Source of the DNA: Chloroflexota bacterium
GTDB taxonomy: Bacteria > Chloroflexota > Dehalococcoidia > SHYD01 > JACQUQ01
DNA: 42,846 nucleotides
Reading direction: 5' to 3'
NCBI GenBank assembly: GCA_016210175.1
Contig: JACQUQ010000214.1
Location: forward strand, 1-42,846
Below the pieces are notes generated by a model. The model did not search any database, had not been told where the DNA came from, and worked only from the letters and a program-made list of their open reading frames with translations. Made by a program: the position numbers and the translations under genes. Below, one piece after another: positions 25,901 to 34,609 of the stretch. How positions within the stretch are numbered: position 1 is the first letter of the stretch; every line of letters begins with the position of its first letter.

Positions 25901-25976
25901 CAGGCGCAGGAGAGCGTGCTAGCGTGGAAAGAGAGGTGTGGTGGGGAAAGGAACGGGGTGATGCGCGTGCGAACGC

Positions 25977-26011
25977 AGGACCGGTCAACGGGAAGGGGAC
26001 CGGTCCTTTTT
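25977..26011 (+). terminator. Rho-independent terminator
   Basis: A perfect 10-bp stem (AGGACCGGTC/GACCGGTCCT) with an 11-base loop runs directly into TTTTT. It closes the transcript carrying lysC and the following genes and separates it from the aldehyde dehydrogenase. Confidence 0.85.
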
Positions 26012-26104
26012 GCGTCCGGCGCAGGGCGACGGCCCTGGCCCCACTGCGTCTCCGTGGGAAGCGCTGTGTAGGAAGGACGAGGGAGGACGAGGAAGGAGCG
26101 CACC

Positions 26105-27604
26105 ATGGCGACCCAGGTCGAAGCGCGGACCTACAAGAACTACATCGACGGCCAGTGGGTGGACTCGACCACCGGCGAGACCTTCCCGAACATCAACCCG
26201 GCCACCGGCGAGGTGCTGGGGTACTTCCCCAAGTCGGGCAAGGCGGACATTGACCGGGCCGTGGCGGCGGCACAGCGGGCCTTTGCGCGCTGGCGTGCGG
26301 TCCCGGCGCCCCGGCGGGCGGAGATCCTCTTCCGGGCGGGCGAGCTGCTGGTGCAACGCAAGGAAGAGTACGCCCGCGGCATGAGCCTGGAGATGGGCAA
26401 GGTCCTGAAAGAGGCCCGGGGCGATGTCCAGGAAGCCATCGACATGACCTACTTCATGGCGGGGGAGGGCCGCCGCCTGTACGGTCACACCACCCCGTCG
26501 GAGCTGCCGGACAAGCTGTGCCTGACCTTCCGGATGCCCATCGGCGTGGTGGCCGCCATTACGCCGTGGAACTTCCCCATGGCTATCCCGTCCTGGAAGC
26601 TGATGCCCGCGCTCATCGCCGGGAACACCGTGGTCTTCAAGCCGTCCACCTGGACGCCGCAGTCGGCCTACAACCTCATCGCGGTCCTGGAAGAGGCCGG
26701 ACTGCCCCCCGGCGTGGTGAACCTGGTCTTTGAGCGGGAGGTGGGGGTGTCCCAGTATCTGGTGGAGCACCCCGGCGTGAGCCTGGTGTCCTTCACCGGC
26801 TCCACTGCCACCGGCACCGCCATCGCCACCATCTGCGCGCGCCAGAACAAGCGCTACTCCCTGGAGTTGGGCGGCAAGAACGCGGTCATCGTGCTGGCCG
26901 ATGCCGACCTGGACTTGGCGATGGACGGCATCGTGTGGAGCGCCTTCGGCACCACCGGGCAGCGCTGCACCGCGGCCAGCCGCATCATCGTGGAGCGTCC
27001 CCTGGTGGAGGAGGTGCAGCGCCGCCTGGTCGAGCGGGCCCGTGCCCTGCGCCTGGGCAGCGGCGTGGACCCCCAGACCGACGTTGGCCCGGTCATCAAC
27101 GAGGAGCAACTGAAGAAGATCCGGGGCTACATGGACATCGGCCGCGCCGAGGGCGCCCGTCTCCTGTGCGGCGGTGAGATCGCGCGGGACGGCGACCTGG
27201 GCAGGGGCTACTTCTTCCAGCCCACCGTCTTCGCTGACGTGCGCCCCGACATGCGGATTGCCCAGGAGGAGATCTTCGGGCCGGTCACCGATATCATTCC
27301 GGTGGACTCCCCGGAGGAGGCCGTGCGGGTGAACAACGCGACCCCCTACGGCCTGGTGACGTCGGTCTTCACTCGCGACGTCACCAAGGCGATGCGGGCA
27401 GTCGAAGGGATTACCACTGGCCTGGTCTACGTCAACGCCGGGACCATCGGCGCGGAGGTCCACCTGCCTTTCGGCGGCACCCGCAACACGGGCAACGGCC
27501 ACCGGGAGGGCGGCATCGGTGCCCTGGACGTCTTCACCGAGTGGAAGACGGTGTACATCGACTACTCGGGCCGGCTGCAAAAGGCGCAAATCGACGTCGC
27601 GTAA
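26105..27604 (+). CDS. NAD(P)-dependent aldehyde dehydrogenase
   Basis: 499 aa, typical ALDH length. Cofactor and catalytic elements: [14 protein letters not shown] (oxyanion Asn), [16 protein letters not shown] (Rossmann glycines), general base Glu254 in LELGGKN, and nucleophile Cys288 in [10 protein letters not shown]. The EEIFGPVT motif is present. The C-terminal [21 protein letters not shown] is reminiscent of semialdehyde dehydrogenases acting on amino-acid breakdown products, but the substrate is not certain. The ATG has AGGAAGGAG upstream. It is monocistronic, between a terminator and a riboswitch-controlled unit. Confidence 0.93.
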   Translation: MATQVEARTYKNYIDGQWVDSTTGETFPNINPATGEVLGYFPKSGKADIDRAVAAAQRAFARWRAVPAPRRAEILFRAGELLVQRKEEYARGMSLEMGKVLKEARGDVQEAIDMTYFMAGEGRRLYGHTTPSELPDKLCLTFRMPIGVVAAITPWNFPMAIPSWKLMPALIAGNTVVFKPSTWTPQSAYNLIAVLEEAGLPPGVVNLVFEREVGVSQYLVEHPGVSLVSFTGSTATGTAIATICARQNKRYSLELGGKNAVIVLADADLDLAMDGIVWSAFGTTGQRCTAASRIIVERPLVEEVQRRLVERARALRLGSGVDPQTDVGPVINEEQLKKIRGYMDIGRAEGARLLCGGEIARDGDLGRGYFFQPTVFADVRPDMRIAQEEIFGPVTDIIPVDSPEEAVRVNNATPYGLVTSVFTRDVTKAMRAVEGITTGLVYVNAGTIGAEVHLPFGGTRNTGNGHREGGIGALDVFTEWKTVYIDYSGRLQKAQIDVA

Positions 27605-27634
27605 CGCCGGGGCGCCGGTAGGATGGGAGGAGAG

Positions 27635-27657
27635 GGGGCGGGTTGCAGACCCGCCCC
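27635..27657. repeat. GGGGCGGG hairpin repeat, copy 1
   Basis: A perfect 9-bp stem (GGGGCGGGT/ACCCGCCCC) with a 5-base loop (TGCAG). A near-identical hairpin occurs at 40585-40607. No T-run follows, so it is more likely a dispersed palindromic repeat than a terminator, though its position just after the dehydrogenase could stabilise that transcript. Confidence 0.6.
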
Positions 27658-27756
27658 GCCCGCGTGCCTCGCCGTGACGACGGTACGACGGTACGAAAAT
27701 CACCCATCATCGCCCTATGCAGATAAGGATGAGACAGGACTGATACGGCAACCCGC

Positions 27757-27785
27757 TTGACAGCGGGCCGGAACGCGGGTATGCT
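27757..27785 (+). promoter_or_regulatory. Sigma-70 promoter for riboswitch transcript
   Basis: TTGACA, 17-base spacer, TATGCT: near-consensus. The predicted start near 27792 begins the transcript just before the c-di-AMP riboswitch. Confidence 0.75.
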
Positions 27786-27803
27786 GCGGGGCAAGTGCAG
27801 AGA

Positions 27804-27930
27804 CGGCCGAGTCCCATTGCGGGAGCGGGGGATCCAAGGTTACAGCGTTCTCGCTGTAGGGGTGAATCGCGCAGCCGCGCGTAGGGTAGGACTCTTTCGG
27901 CCCGAACCCGTCAGCTAACCCCGTAGGCAC
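27804..27930 (+). promoter_or_regulatory. c-di-AMP riboswitch (ydaO/yuaA class)
   Basis: Conserved blocks of the class occur in order with correct spacing: GGGAGCGGGGGATCCA, GGGGTGAATC, GGGTAGGACTC, then CCCGAACCCGTCAGCTAACC with a closing CGTAGGC. Short GCC/GGC pairing closes the element. These riboswitches sense cyclic di-AMP and usually turn genes off when it is abundant, often cell-wall hydrolases or K+/osmolyte transporters. Here a terminator hairpin follows, and the controlled gene encodes an exported glycoside-hydrolase-like protein. Confidence 0.92.
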
Positions 27931-27948
27931 GCGAAAGAGGCCAGGTGT

Positions 27949-27983
27949 ACGACCAGGGCTTGCCTCTGGTCGTCTTCTTTTCT
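27949..27983 (+). terminator. Riboswitch expression-platform terminator
   Basis: An 8-bp stem (ACGACCAG/CTGGTCGT) is followed by the pyrimidine run CTTCTTTTCT, about 20 bases after the riboswitch and 50 before the start codon. It is placed to stop transcription before the gene when the aptamer is occupied; the exact antiterminator pairing was not worked out. Confidence 0.7.
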
Positions 27984-28034
27984 GGGCCCTGGCGTTTGCT
28001 CGGCCGCTTCCCAATCCAGCTTGGGAGGCGACCT

Positions 28035-29246
28035 ATGAAGATCCCCAGGTGGATGGCAAGTCCGCGCTGGCGCGCGGCGTGGGGGCGTGACGATCTGCGG
28101 CGTCACCGGCTGACCCTGCTGGGCGCGCGGTCTGGGCCGCGCCGTCCGTCACGCCGCTTCTCCTTGGTCCTGGCCCTCACCTCGGCGGCCCTGCTCCTGC
28201 TGCTGGCCCGCAACCACCCCGCGCTGGGCCAGGTGATGCAGGTGACGCCGACTGAGCCGCCCAACGTCGGCCTCACCTTTAGCAAGCGCCAGGCCGAGTA
28301 CCTTGGTCTGCCCTGGCGTGAGACCTTCCAGATGGCTCTGAACCTCTCGCCCCAGCTCGTCCGCTTGGGGGCCTACTGGGACGAGATAGAGTCCCAACCA
28401 GGCCACTACGATTTCTCGACGCTGGACTGGCAGCTCGACCAGGCCGCGGCCCAGGACCGCCAGGTCATGCTCACGGTAGGCATGAAAGCCCCGCGCTGGC
28501 CCGAATACTACCTGCCGACCTGGCTCATGTCGCGCCTGACCCTGCCCCAGGGCGCCCAGGTGTCGGACAGCGCCCGCCTGCGCACCCATGCCCTCGCCTT
28601 CGTGCGCACCGTCGTCCAGCGGTACCGTAGCCACGAGGTCATTGCCTACTGGCAGGTAGAGAACGAGCCACTGGACCCGTCCGGCCCTCACCGGTGGCGG
28701 ATTGGCGCCGATTTCCTCCGGCAAGAAGTCGAACTGGTGCGCGCGCTGGACGAGCAGCGCCGTCCGGTCATCGTCAACATGTTCGTCGCCACCCATCCCC
28801 TGAACGCCGCTCCGCCGTTGCGCACGGAGGTCAGGAAACGGGCCCGTACCATCCTGGAGACGGCCGATATCCTGGGGTTGGACCTCTATCCCAGCATGGG
28901 GACGCGGATCTTGGGCTTCGACGTGTATTTCAACTGGCTGCAATGGCCGTGGGAGCGGCCGGCGCTTGACCTCCAGCGGCTGGCCCGCCAGCACGGCAAA
29001 GAGACGTGGATCATCGAAGCGCAAGCCGAGCCGTGGGAGCCGTCGAGCGTGGTCTACACTGCTGCCCGGCAGAGCCGGAGCGTCCAGCCCAGCACTGCAG
29101 TGAGCATCTTTGGGCGGCTCCAGGCCGCAGGCTTCCAGCACATTCTGCTGTGGGGGGTGGAGCACTGGTATATGCGCTTGCAGCGCTACCGCGATGGCAC
29201 GTGGTGGGAAGCGATGGAGCCCCACTTTCCCCAGGGCGCGGGTTAG
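28035..29246 (+). CDS. Exported glycoside-hydrolase-like (TIM-barrel) protein under c-di-AMP control
   Basis: 403 aa from ATG 28035 (GGGAGGCG upstream). The long basic N-terminus followed by a hydrophobic helix (around residues 47-63) is a signal peptide or anchor. The rest resembles clan GH-A (GH5/GH42-like) hydrolases: RLGAYWDEIESQPGHYDF near the start of the barrel, WQVENEP as the acid/base Asn-Glu pair, and TWIIEAQAEPW as a plausible nucleophile strand. The specific polysaccharide is unknown; the riboswitch context points to the cell envelope. Its stop overlaps the convergent MFS gene's stop (TTAG). Confidence 0.78.
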   Translation: MKIPRWMASPRWRAAWGRDDLRRHRLTLLGARSGPRRPSRRFSLVLALTSAALLLLLARNHPALGQVMQVTPTEPPNVGLTFSKRQAEYLGLPWRETFQMALNLSPQLVRLGAYWDEIESQPGHYDFSTLDWQLDQAAAQDRQVMLTVGMKAPRWPEYYLPTWLMSRLTLPQGAQVSDSARLRTHALAFVRTVVQRYRSHEVIAYWQVENEPLDPSGPHRWRIGADFLRQEVELVRALDEQRRPVIVNMFVATHPLNAAPPLRTEVRKRARTILETADILGLDLYPSMGTRILGFDVYFNWLQWPWERPALDLQRLARQHGKETWIIEAQAEPWEPSSVVYTAARQSRSVQPSTAVSIFGRLQAAGFQHILLWGVEHWYMRLQRYRDGTWWEAMEPHFPQGAG

Positions 29247-30529
29247 GCGCTCGCCTGCGACGATGGCACCAGCAACGCCAGGGGAGCAGCGGCGAGGGTG
29301 AGCACGGCAAAGAAGAAGTTCGCCGGGGCGTAGGTGCCGGTCAGGTCAAAGGCCAGCCCCATGATCAGCGGCCCCAGGACCCCGGTCGCCACCGCCGCGC
29401 CTTGGACCAGCCCCTGGAGCGCGCCGAACGCCCGCTGGCCGAAAATGCGTCCCATGAGAATGGGCCGGGCGGGAATGGTGCTACCAAAGGCGATGCCGAA
29501 CAGCAGGGCAAAGGGGATCACCTGCCACCACTCCGTCAGGTAGGCCAGCAGGAGGAAGGAAAGCGCCTGCGCCACCAGTGCGCCGGTCAGCACCAGCCGC
29601 TGGTCTATGAGGTCCATGAGCACCCCCGCGCTGAGCCGCCCGATGCCACTCAGGAAAAACACCAGGCCCAGGCCGATGGATGCCTCGCGGGGGCTGAACC
29701 CCACGCTCTGGAACAGGGGCACCTGGTGGACCATCACCCCGCTGACGCCCAGGCCGTGGATGCCGAAGACGGCGACCAGCGCCCAGAAGGCCCGGGTCCG
29801 TACCGCCTCTGCCACGGTAAGGCCGGGGAGGTCCTGGCGGTCCCGGCGCTCCTCGTGGGCCTTGCCCTGAACGGGAGGTTTGGCCGCTGCGACGGGCTCG
29901 CCATCGGCAAGCAGCCCGTAGACTTCCGGGTGCGGCCGGGCCAGGAGCGCCAGCGGGATGCCCAGCACCCAGAGCCCCACGCCCAGGACGAAGATAGCCA
30001 GGCGCCAGCCCAGGGCCTCTTCCAACAACTGTACCAGGATGAGGAAGGGGCCGGCCACGACGGGACCCAGCATCGCCAGGCCCAGGGCACGCCCGCGCAT
30101 CCGGTGAAACCACTTGACGATGACCGCGGGCCAGGCGATACCGTGCGACGCGCCGCTCACCCCGAACGAGATAATGGCGAAGGCCAGGTAGAACATCCAC
30201 GCGGACGAAATGGCGCTGAGCAGCAGCATCCCGGTGCCGCCGACGATCACCCCGCCGAGGATGATGGTGCGCGGCCCCCAGCGGTCAACCAGGAACCCGA
30301 CGGCCGGCGCCATCACGCCCGTCTCCAGTTGGCGCAGGGCAAATGCGCCGGAGGTGAGGGTCCGACTCCAGCCGAACTCATTGACGATGGGCAGGAAGAA
30401 GATCTGGAAACCCTGGAAGAAGGCGAGGGAGAGGTAGAAGTTCATGCCGACACTAGCGGCAACGATGTACCAGCCGAAGAAGATCTTTGGCCGACGTTGT
30501 GGCAGTGTGAGGAACAGCTTGGCAAGCAC
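29243..30529 (-). CDS. MFS transporter, oxalate/formate antiporter-like
   Basis: 428 aa, about 12 hydrophobic helices in two halves with a central hydrophilic loop (~residues 195-225). The N-terminal FFGWYIVAASVGMNFYLSL, the loop DRWGPR after helix 2, and RPHPEVYGLLADGEP before the central loop are typical of the OFA/monocarboxylate MFS group. The substrate is probably a small organic acid, by family only. The GTG at 30529 lies exactly where a TTGGCA/TATACT promoter would start transcription, so I prefer it over the track's start at 30619. Confidence 0.85.
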   Translation of the reverse strand: MLAKLFLTLPQRRPKIFFGWYIVAASVGMNFYLSLAFFQGFQIFFLPIVNEFGWSRTLTSGAFALRQLETGVMAPAVGFLVDRWGPRTIILGGVIVGGTGMLLLSAISSAWMFYLAFAIISFGVSGASHGIAWPAVIVKWFHRMRGRALGLAMLGPVVAGPFLILVQLLEEALGWRLAIFVLGVGLWVLGIPLALLARPHPEVYGLLADGEPVAAAKPPVQGKAHEERRDRQDLPGLTVAEAVRTRAFWALVAVFGIHGLGVSGVMVHQVPLFQSVGFSPREASIGLGLVFFLSGIGRLSAGVLMDLIDQRLVLTGALVAQALSFLLLAYLTEWWQVIPFALLFGIAFGSTIPARPILMGRIFGQRAFGALQGLVQGAAVATGVLGPLIMGLAFDLTGTYAPANFFFAVLTLAAAPLALLVPSSQASA

Positions 30530-30535
30530 CCCCTG

Positions 30536-30564
30536 AGTATACACCCTTCGCCGTCGGATGCCAA
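30536..30564 (-). promoter_or_regulatory. Promoter giving a leaderless MFS mRNA
   Basis: Minus-strand TTGGCA, 17-base spacer, TATACT, then six bases, then GTG. The +1 would be the first base of the start codon. Confidence 0.55.
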
Positions 30565-30629
30565 CCCTCGCGCGCCGGGCCAGCAGGGAGGGACCGACGC
30601 TCCTGGACACACCCGGCAACCCAGCGGTT

Positions 30630-30659
30630 TTGACAGTGCTGCGACGCGTCTGCTACGCT
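30630..30659 (+). promoter_or_regulatory. Promoter for tRNA-Thr
   Basis: TTGACA, 18-base spacer, TACGCT, about 100 bases upstream of the tRNA: a near-consensus promoter oriented toward it. Confidence 0.65.
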
Positions 30660-30759
30660 ATCCGCAGGGGATCAGCGCGCGTCGCGGGTCCACCGCGGGC
30701 ATCGGTTGCGGTAAGGCGCAACCAGTTGGAGCAATGCCGCGTCATTGTTGCCATACGAC

Positions 30760-30834
30760 GCCCGAGTGGCGCAACGGTAGCGCAACCGACTTGTAATCGG
30801 TAGGTTGGCGGTTCAAATCCGCTCTCGGGCTCCA
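30760..30834 (+). tRNA. tRNA-Thr(TGT)
   Basis: The cloverleaf is complete: acceptor GCCCGAG/CTCGGGC, D-stem GCGC/GCGC, anticodon stem ACCGA/TCGGT with loop CTTGTAA (anticodon TGT), T-arm with TTCAAAT, discriminator T, and an encoded CCA. It reads ACA codons (and others by wobble). The ORF called on the opposite strand is an artefact of the tRNA. Confidence 0.97.
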
Positions 30835-31045
30835 CGCTTTCCCTGGGGTTGCTGCCTCCTAGCTACGTGTTCCCCTGCTCCTTCGCCCGCTTTCCTCGCG
30901 GTCCTCCCCCTGGTGACCTGCGTATGGCGGGGACTACCGCCGTTGTCGGTGCCAGACCGTCCGCACCTGGTCCCGGCCGTCCCAGACCGCGCGTCGCCGA
31001 GCCGCACCGTCACTCCCAGGCGCTTTTCCGGGACGGTGGCGGTGA

Positions 31046-33658
31046 TCAGGGCGCGGCGCCGCTCCCGGAGAACCACGCCGCGAGACTCGCCCGGTTGCGC
31101 TCCAGCCAGGCAGCGTTCAAGCGGATACGCTCCAGGGATTGTTCGACGGTCCGGCGCGCGGCCGGCACGGGATGGGTACGGAAGAACTCCTCGACCTCCC
31201 GCGCCCGCTCCAGCGTGGTAAACCCGCCCGTGAGGGCGACGAGGCTGGTGATGCTGGCGCCGCCCCGCCCGTAGCGACGGTCGAACTCCGGCCAGTTGGC
31301 CTGGACGAACTCCCACGCCAGCGCCCGCCCGTCACGGCGGTTGGCGGCGACGGACACCACGATGGTGATGGTATCCTGGCTACGCACGTCGGGGGAAAGG
31401 GAGCGCTCCAGGGTGGTCTGCAAGAGGTCGCGCTGGGGAAAACGGGTGAGGGCGCGCAAGAAGCGCAGCTTCTCCTCCTGAAACTCGGTCTGCCGTGCCC
31501 GCTCCCACATGGCCTCGTACAGGTCCCGGTCGCCCTGCTGGGCGGCCAGCGCGACCACCACGCCCCGCAGATCGGGGTGCAGCGAGGCCGGATGCTGGAG
31601 GTAGCGCGCAAAACGGGCCTGTGCCTCCTGGAGGACCGCGGGATCGCCAAAGGCCCCAGCCTGGGCCAGGACGGTGCTCCGCAACAGGGTATCCAGGTGA
31701 CCCTCACCGGGCCGGGCCTCCCAGCCGACTTGCTGCACAATCTTCTGGTAGAGCCTCCGGGCGAAGGCGTCGAAGGCCGGCAGGAACGGCTCGTGCAGGA
31801 CGAGCACTTCCAAGCCATTGAGGTTCGCCGAGAGGTCGCCCCACACGATAGCGTCCTGCTCGTTCTCGTACGCTTCTGCTAAGGATAGAAAGCGGGTAGC
31901 TGGCGCGTAGCCGGCACGCGCCAGCGCGTAAGCGTCGTTCTGGAGGCCCAGGCGGTCCACGGCGGGGAGGTCCAGGCGGCGAACAGCCTCCCGCAGGCGG
32001 TCCCAGCCGGTATCCCCATACTGCACTCGGTAGAAGCCCGTCTGCCCCCCGTTGACCTTGACCCAGCCCTGCGCCCCGGCGGCATTCCCTCCCAGGTTGA
32101 CCTCGTGCTCGCGCTCCTCCATCAGGAAGGCGAGCTTCTCGGCCAGCCCCTGCCGCGTCACACTGACGGGGATCTTCCACAGGGTCGGGTCGTCCTGGCG
32201 CTCGTCTAGCAGGTGGTCGTACAGGAACCGGCGCTGCGCCAGGTGCAGCCACAGTTGGCCGTCATGGCGGTCCACCCGCGCCTGCACGAAGGGGTAGCCG
32301 ACCTGCTTGATCCAGGTGCCCATGACCTCGGAGACCGGCTCCCCCGACGCCGCCGCCAGCGCCGTCCACAGGTCTTCCGTCCGGGCGTTGCCGTACTGGT
32401 GCGCCGTCAGATAGGCCTGAAGCCCGCGGCAGAAGGTCTCGGCGCCCAGGTACTCTTCGAGCATCCGCAGCACCGACCCGCCTTTGCTGTAGCTGATGGC
32501 GTCGAAGATCTCCCGGATCTGGGCGGGGTTCGCGACGGGGACCTCCACGGGGTGGGAGTTGCGCAGCCCGTCCAGGCCCAGGCCGGCGTTGGTATCGTGG
32601 GAGACGAACTGGGTCCACATATGCCACTCCGGATACAGGGCATCCACGCACTTGTCCCCGATCCACGAGGCGAAGCTCTCATTGAGCCAGAGATCGTCCC
32701 ACCACTCCATGGTGACCAGGTCGCCGAACCACATATGGGCCGTCTCGTGGGCGACCACCTCAAGGATGCGCTGCCGCGTGGCCGCGGCGGAGTGCTCCGG
32801 GTCGTACAGCAGGGCGGTCTCCCGGTAGGTAACGGCGCCCCAGTTCTCCATAGCGCCGGCGGCAAAGTCGGGTATCGCGATGTGGTCGAGCTTGGGCAGC
32901 GGGTACGGGATGCCGAAGTAGTTGTTGAAGTAGGAGAGCACCCGCACGGCGTTCTCCAGGGCAAAGCGTCCCTGCGCCTCTTTCCCGCGCGTCGTCCAGA
33001 CCCGCACCAGCGTCCCGCCGGGAGCCGTCGCCGCGCTGCTGACCATGTCTCCCACGATGAAGGCCAGGAGGTAGGTGGACATCCGGGGCGTCTCGGCGAA
33101 CCGCACGGCCTTGCGCCCCGGTCCGACCGGCGTCTCGCTCTCGACGGGCATATTCGAGATAGCCGTAAGGTCCGTGGGAACCACCAGCGTCACCTGGAAG
33201 GTGGCTTTCACCGCCGGCTCGTCCCAGCAGGGGAAGGCGCGGCGGGCGTCGGTCGCCTCAAACTGGGTGGCGGCGAGGTAGCGCGTGGCCCCGTCCGGGC
33301 TGGTATAACGGCTACGGTAGAACCCCCGCAGCTGGTCATTCAGCGTCCCGGCAAAGCGCAGGTGGAGGGTAACGGACCCGGCGGGGATCGGCTGGCCGAA
33401 GGAGAAGCGGGCGGTCTCCGCATCCGCGTCCAGGTGGATGTCGGCGGCGGGCAGCGCGGTGCCATCCGCAAGCGTCACCTCGCAGGAGGCGATGTCGAGC
33501 TCGCTGGCATGGAGGGTGATGTGGGTGGTCGCCTCGGCGACCTCAAGCGCAATGGCCTCCTCACCCTGAAAGGTGAAATCAGTGAGGTCCGGTGTGAGGG
33601 TGAGGGCGTAGCGTCGCGGCCGGATGGAGGCGGGCAAACGGATCCCATTGGTCGTCAT
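31046..33658 (-). CDS. M1-family zinc aminopeptidase (aminopeptidase N type)
   Basis: 870 aa from ATG 33658; the 1226-aa track ORF is read-through of an open upstream frame. The N-terminal beta-domain is followed by the exopeptidase motif GAMENWGAVTYRE and the zinc site HETAHMWFGDLV...NESFA (HExxH with the downstream Glu, around residues 302-325). The C-terminal ~330 residues are the ERAP1-C-like helical domain. It removes N-terminal amino acids from peptides. With no signal peptide, it is probably cytoplasmic and serves peptide recycling. AGGGA precedes the start. Confidence 0.95.
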   Translation of the reverse strand: MTTNGIRLPASIRPRRYALTLTPDLTDFTFQGEEAIALEVAEATTHITLHASELDIASCEVTLADGTALPAADIHLDADAETARFSFGQPIPAGSVTLHLRFAGTLNDQLRGFYRSRYTSPDGATRYLAATQFEATDARRAFPCWDEPAVKATFQVTLVVPTDLTAISNMPVESETPVGPGRKAVRFAETPRMSTYLLAFIVGDMVSSAATAPGGTLVRVWTTRGKEAQGRFALENAVRVLSYFNNYFGIPYPLPKLDHIAIPDFAAGAMENWGAVTYRETALLYDPEHSAAATRQRILEVVAHETAHMWFGDLVTMEWWDDLWLNESFASWIGDKCVDALYPEWHMWTQFVSHDTNAGLGLDGLRNSHPVEVPVANPAQIREIFDAISYSKGGSVLRMLEEYLGAETFCRGLQAYLTAHQYGNARTEDLWTALAAASGEPVSEVMGTWIKQVGYPFVQARVDRHDGQLWLHLAQRRFLYDHLLDERQDDPTLWKIPVSVTRQGLAEKLAFLMEEREHEVNLGGNAAGAQGWVKVNGGQTGFYRVQYGDTGWDRLREAVRRLDLPAVDRLGLQNDAYALARAGYAPATRFLSLAEAYENEQDAIVWGDLSANLNGLEVLVLHEPFLPAFDAFARRLYQKIVQQVGWEARPGEGHLDTLLRSTVLAQAGAFGDPAVLQEAQARFARYLQHPASLHPDLRGVVVALAAQQGDRDLYEAMWERARQTEFQEEKLRFLRALTRFPQRDLLQTTLERSLSPDVRSQDTITIVVSVAANRRDGRALAWEFVQANWPEFDRRYGRGGASITSLVALTGGFTTLERAREVEEFFRTHPVPAARRTVEQSLERIRLNAAWLERNRASLAAWFSGSGAAP

Positions 33659-33898
33659 AGCATGTCCCTTATGGTTAATAGTAGCGCCATGCTGCTGGTC
33701 ATCGGAGAGGGAGGGCGGCCCGGCTGAGCAGTCAACGAGCCTTTCCGGTTGTCCCTGATACCACGGTGCCGCCTTCTTTACGTTAGCACAGATGCCCCAG
33801 GCCGTACAGGTAGTAATCGTGGGTCCCAATGGGACACACCGGCGTGGGAGTGGAGGGCACCCCGCACCGGGGCAGGTCCCCGTGCCGCGTGCCCGCGT

Positions 33899-33928
33899 TT
33901 TCCGAGCGCCTGCCGGGTAGCCTATAAT
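33899..33928 (+). promoter_or_regulatory. Promoter for CDP-alcohol phosphatidyltransferase gene
   Basis: A perfect TATAAT at 33923 with TTTCCG 18 bases upstream. The same TTTCCG/TATAAT pair precedes homoserine kinase. This is the only clear signal in the ~350-bp divergent region 33659-34006; I saw no repeat, RNA gene or ORF in the remainder. Confidence 0.5.
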
Positions 33929-34006
33929 GAGCCGTGAGGGAGCAGCAGTGGACCGCGCCCGGCGGGGCGCCGGCGGCCTCGGTGGAAGCGATCGGAGTGG
34001 ACAGCG

Positions 34007-34609
34007 GTGAACAGGTCGCGCGCGGACTCCTATTCTGCCTTTGAGCGGAAGTTCATCGGCCCCTTCCGGCAGATGCTGCTGCGGGTGGCCCGGCCCCTGG
34101 TCGTGGTGCTGGCCCGCCTGGGGGTGCATCCCCATGTGCTCTCCGGCAGCCAGATCCCGGCGGGCTTTGCGGTCCTGGCCCTCGTGCCAGAGCACCCCCG
34201 CCTGGCCTTCCTCCTGTTCCTGGGCACGCTCTTCCTCGATGGCATCGATGGCGCGCTGGCCCGCGCCACCGGCAAAGCGTCGGCCTTCGGCGCGCTGGTG
34301 GACCAGTACTGCGACCACATCCGGGAGATCACGGTCGTGGGGGGGATGGCCGTGTTCGGGGCGCTGGCTGTCCTGCCCGCGGTGCTCTACGGCCTCATCT
34401 ACACCGGCCTGAATCTGACCCTCTACCTCGCCAACGCCTACGGGGCGCCGGCTCCCTGGGCTATCAAGTCCTACCTGGTGGTGTACCCGGCGCTGTTCCT
34501 CTACCTGTGGCTTGGCCTGAACCTGCTGACCCCGGCGGTGGTGCTCTCCGAAGCCCTGATGCTGGTAGCGGTCGGTCTGGGCCTCCGCAACCTGTGGCGG
34601 GTCATGTGA
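34007..34609 (+). CDS. CDP-alcohol phosphatidyltransferase family membrane enzyme
   Basis: 200 aa from GTG 34007. The family motif is perfect: DGIDGALARATGKASAFGALVDQYCD, i.e. DxxDGxxARx8Gx3Dx3D, binding CDP and the catalytic metals. About six hydrophobic segments. Such enzymes move a phosphatidyl or related group from a CDP-linked donor to an alcohol (glycerol-phosphate, inositol-phosphate, serine). The acceptor cannot be told here. The stop overlaps the start of the next membrane protein (GTGA), so the two are translationally coupled and probably act on the same lipid or glycolipid. Confidence 0.88.
   Translation: MNRSRADSYSAFERKFIGPFRQMLLRVARPLVVVLARLGVHPHVLSGSQIPAGFAVLALVPEHPRLAFLLFLGTLFLDGIDGALARATGKASAFGALVDQYCDHIREITVVGGMAVFGALAVLPAVLYGLIYTGLNLTLYLANAYGAPAPWAIKSYLVVYPALFLYLWLGLNLLTPAVVLSEALMLVAVGLGLRNLWRVM

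Noticed and set aside
30653-30835. 60-aa minus-strand ORF containing SGFEPPTYRLQ
   Set aside because: It is the reverse complement of tRNA-Thr, a common annotation artefact.
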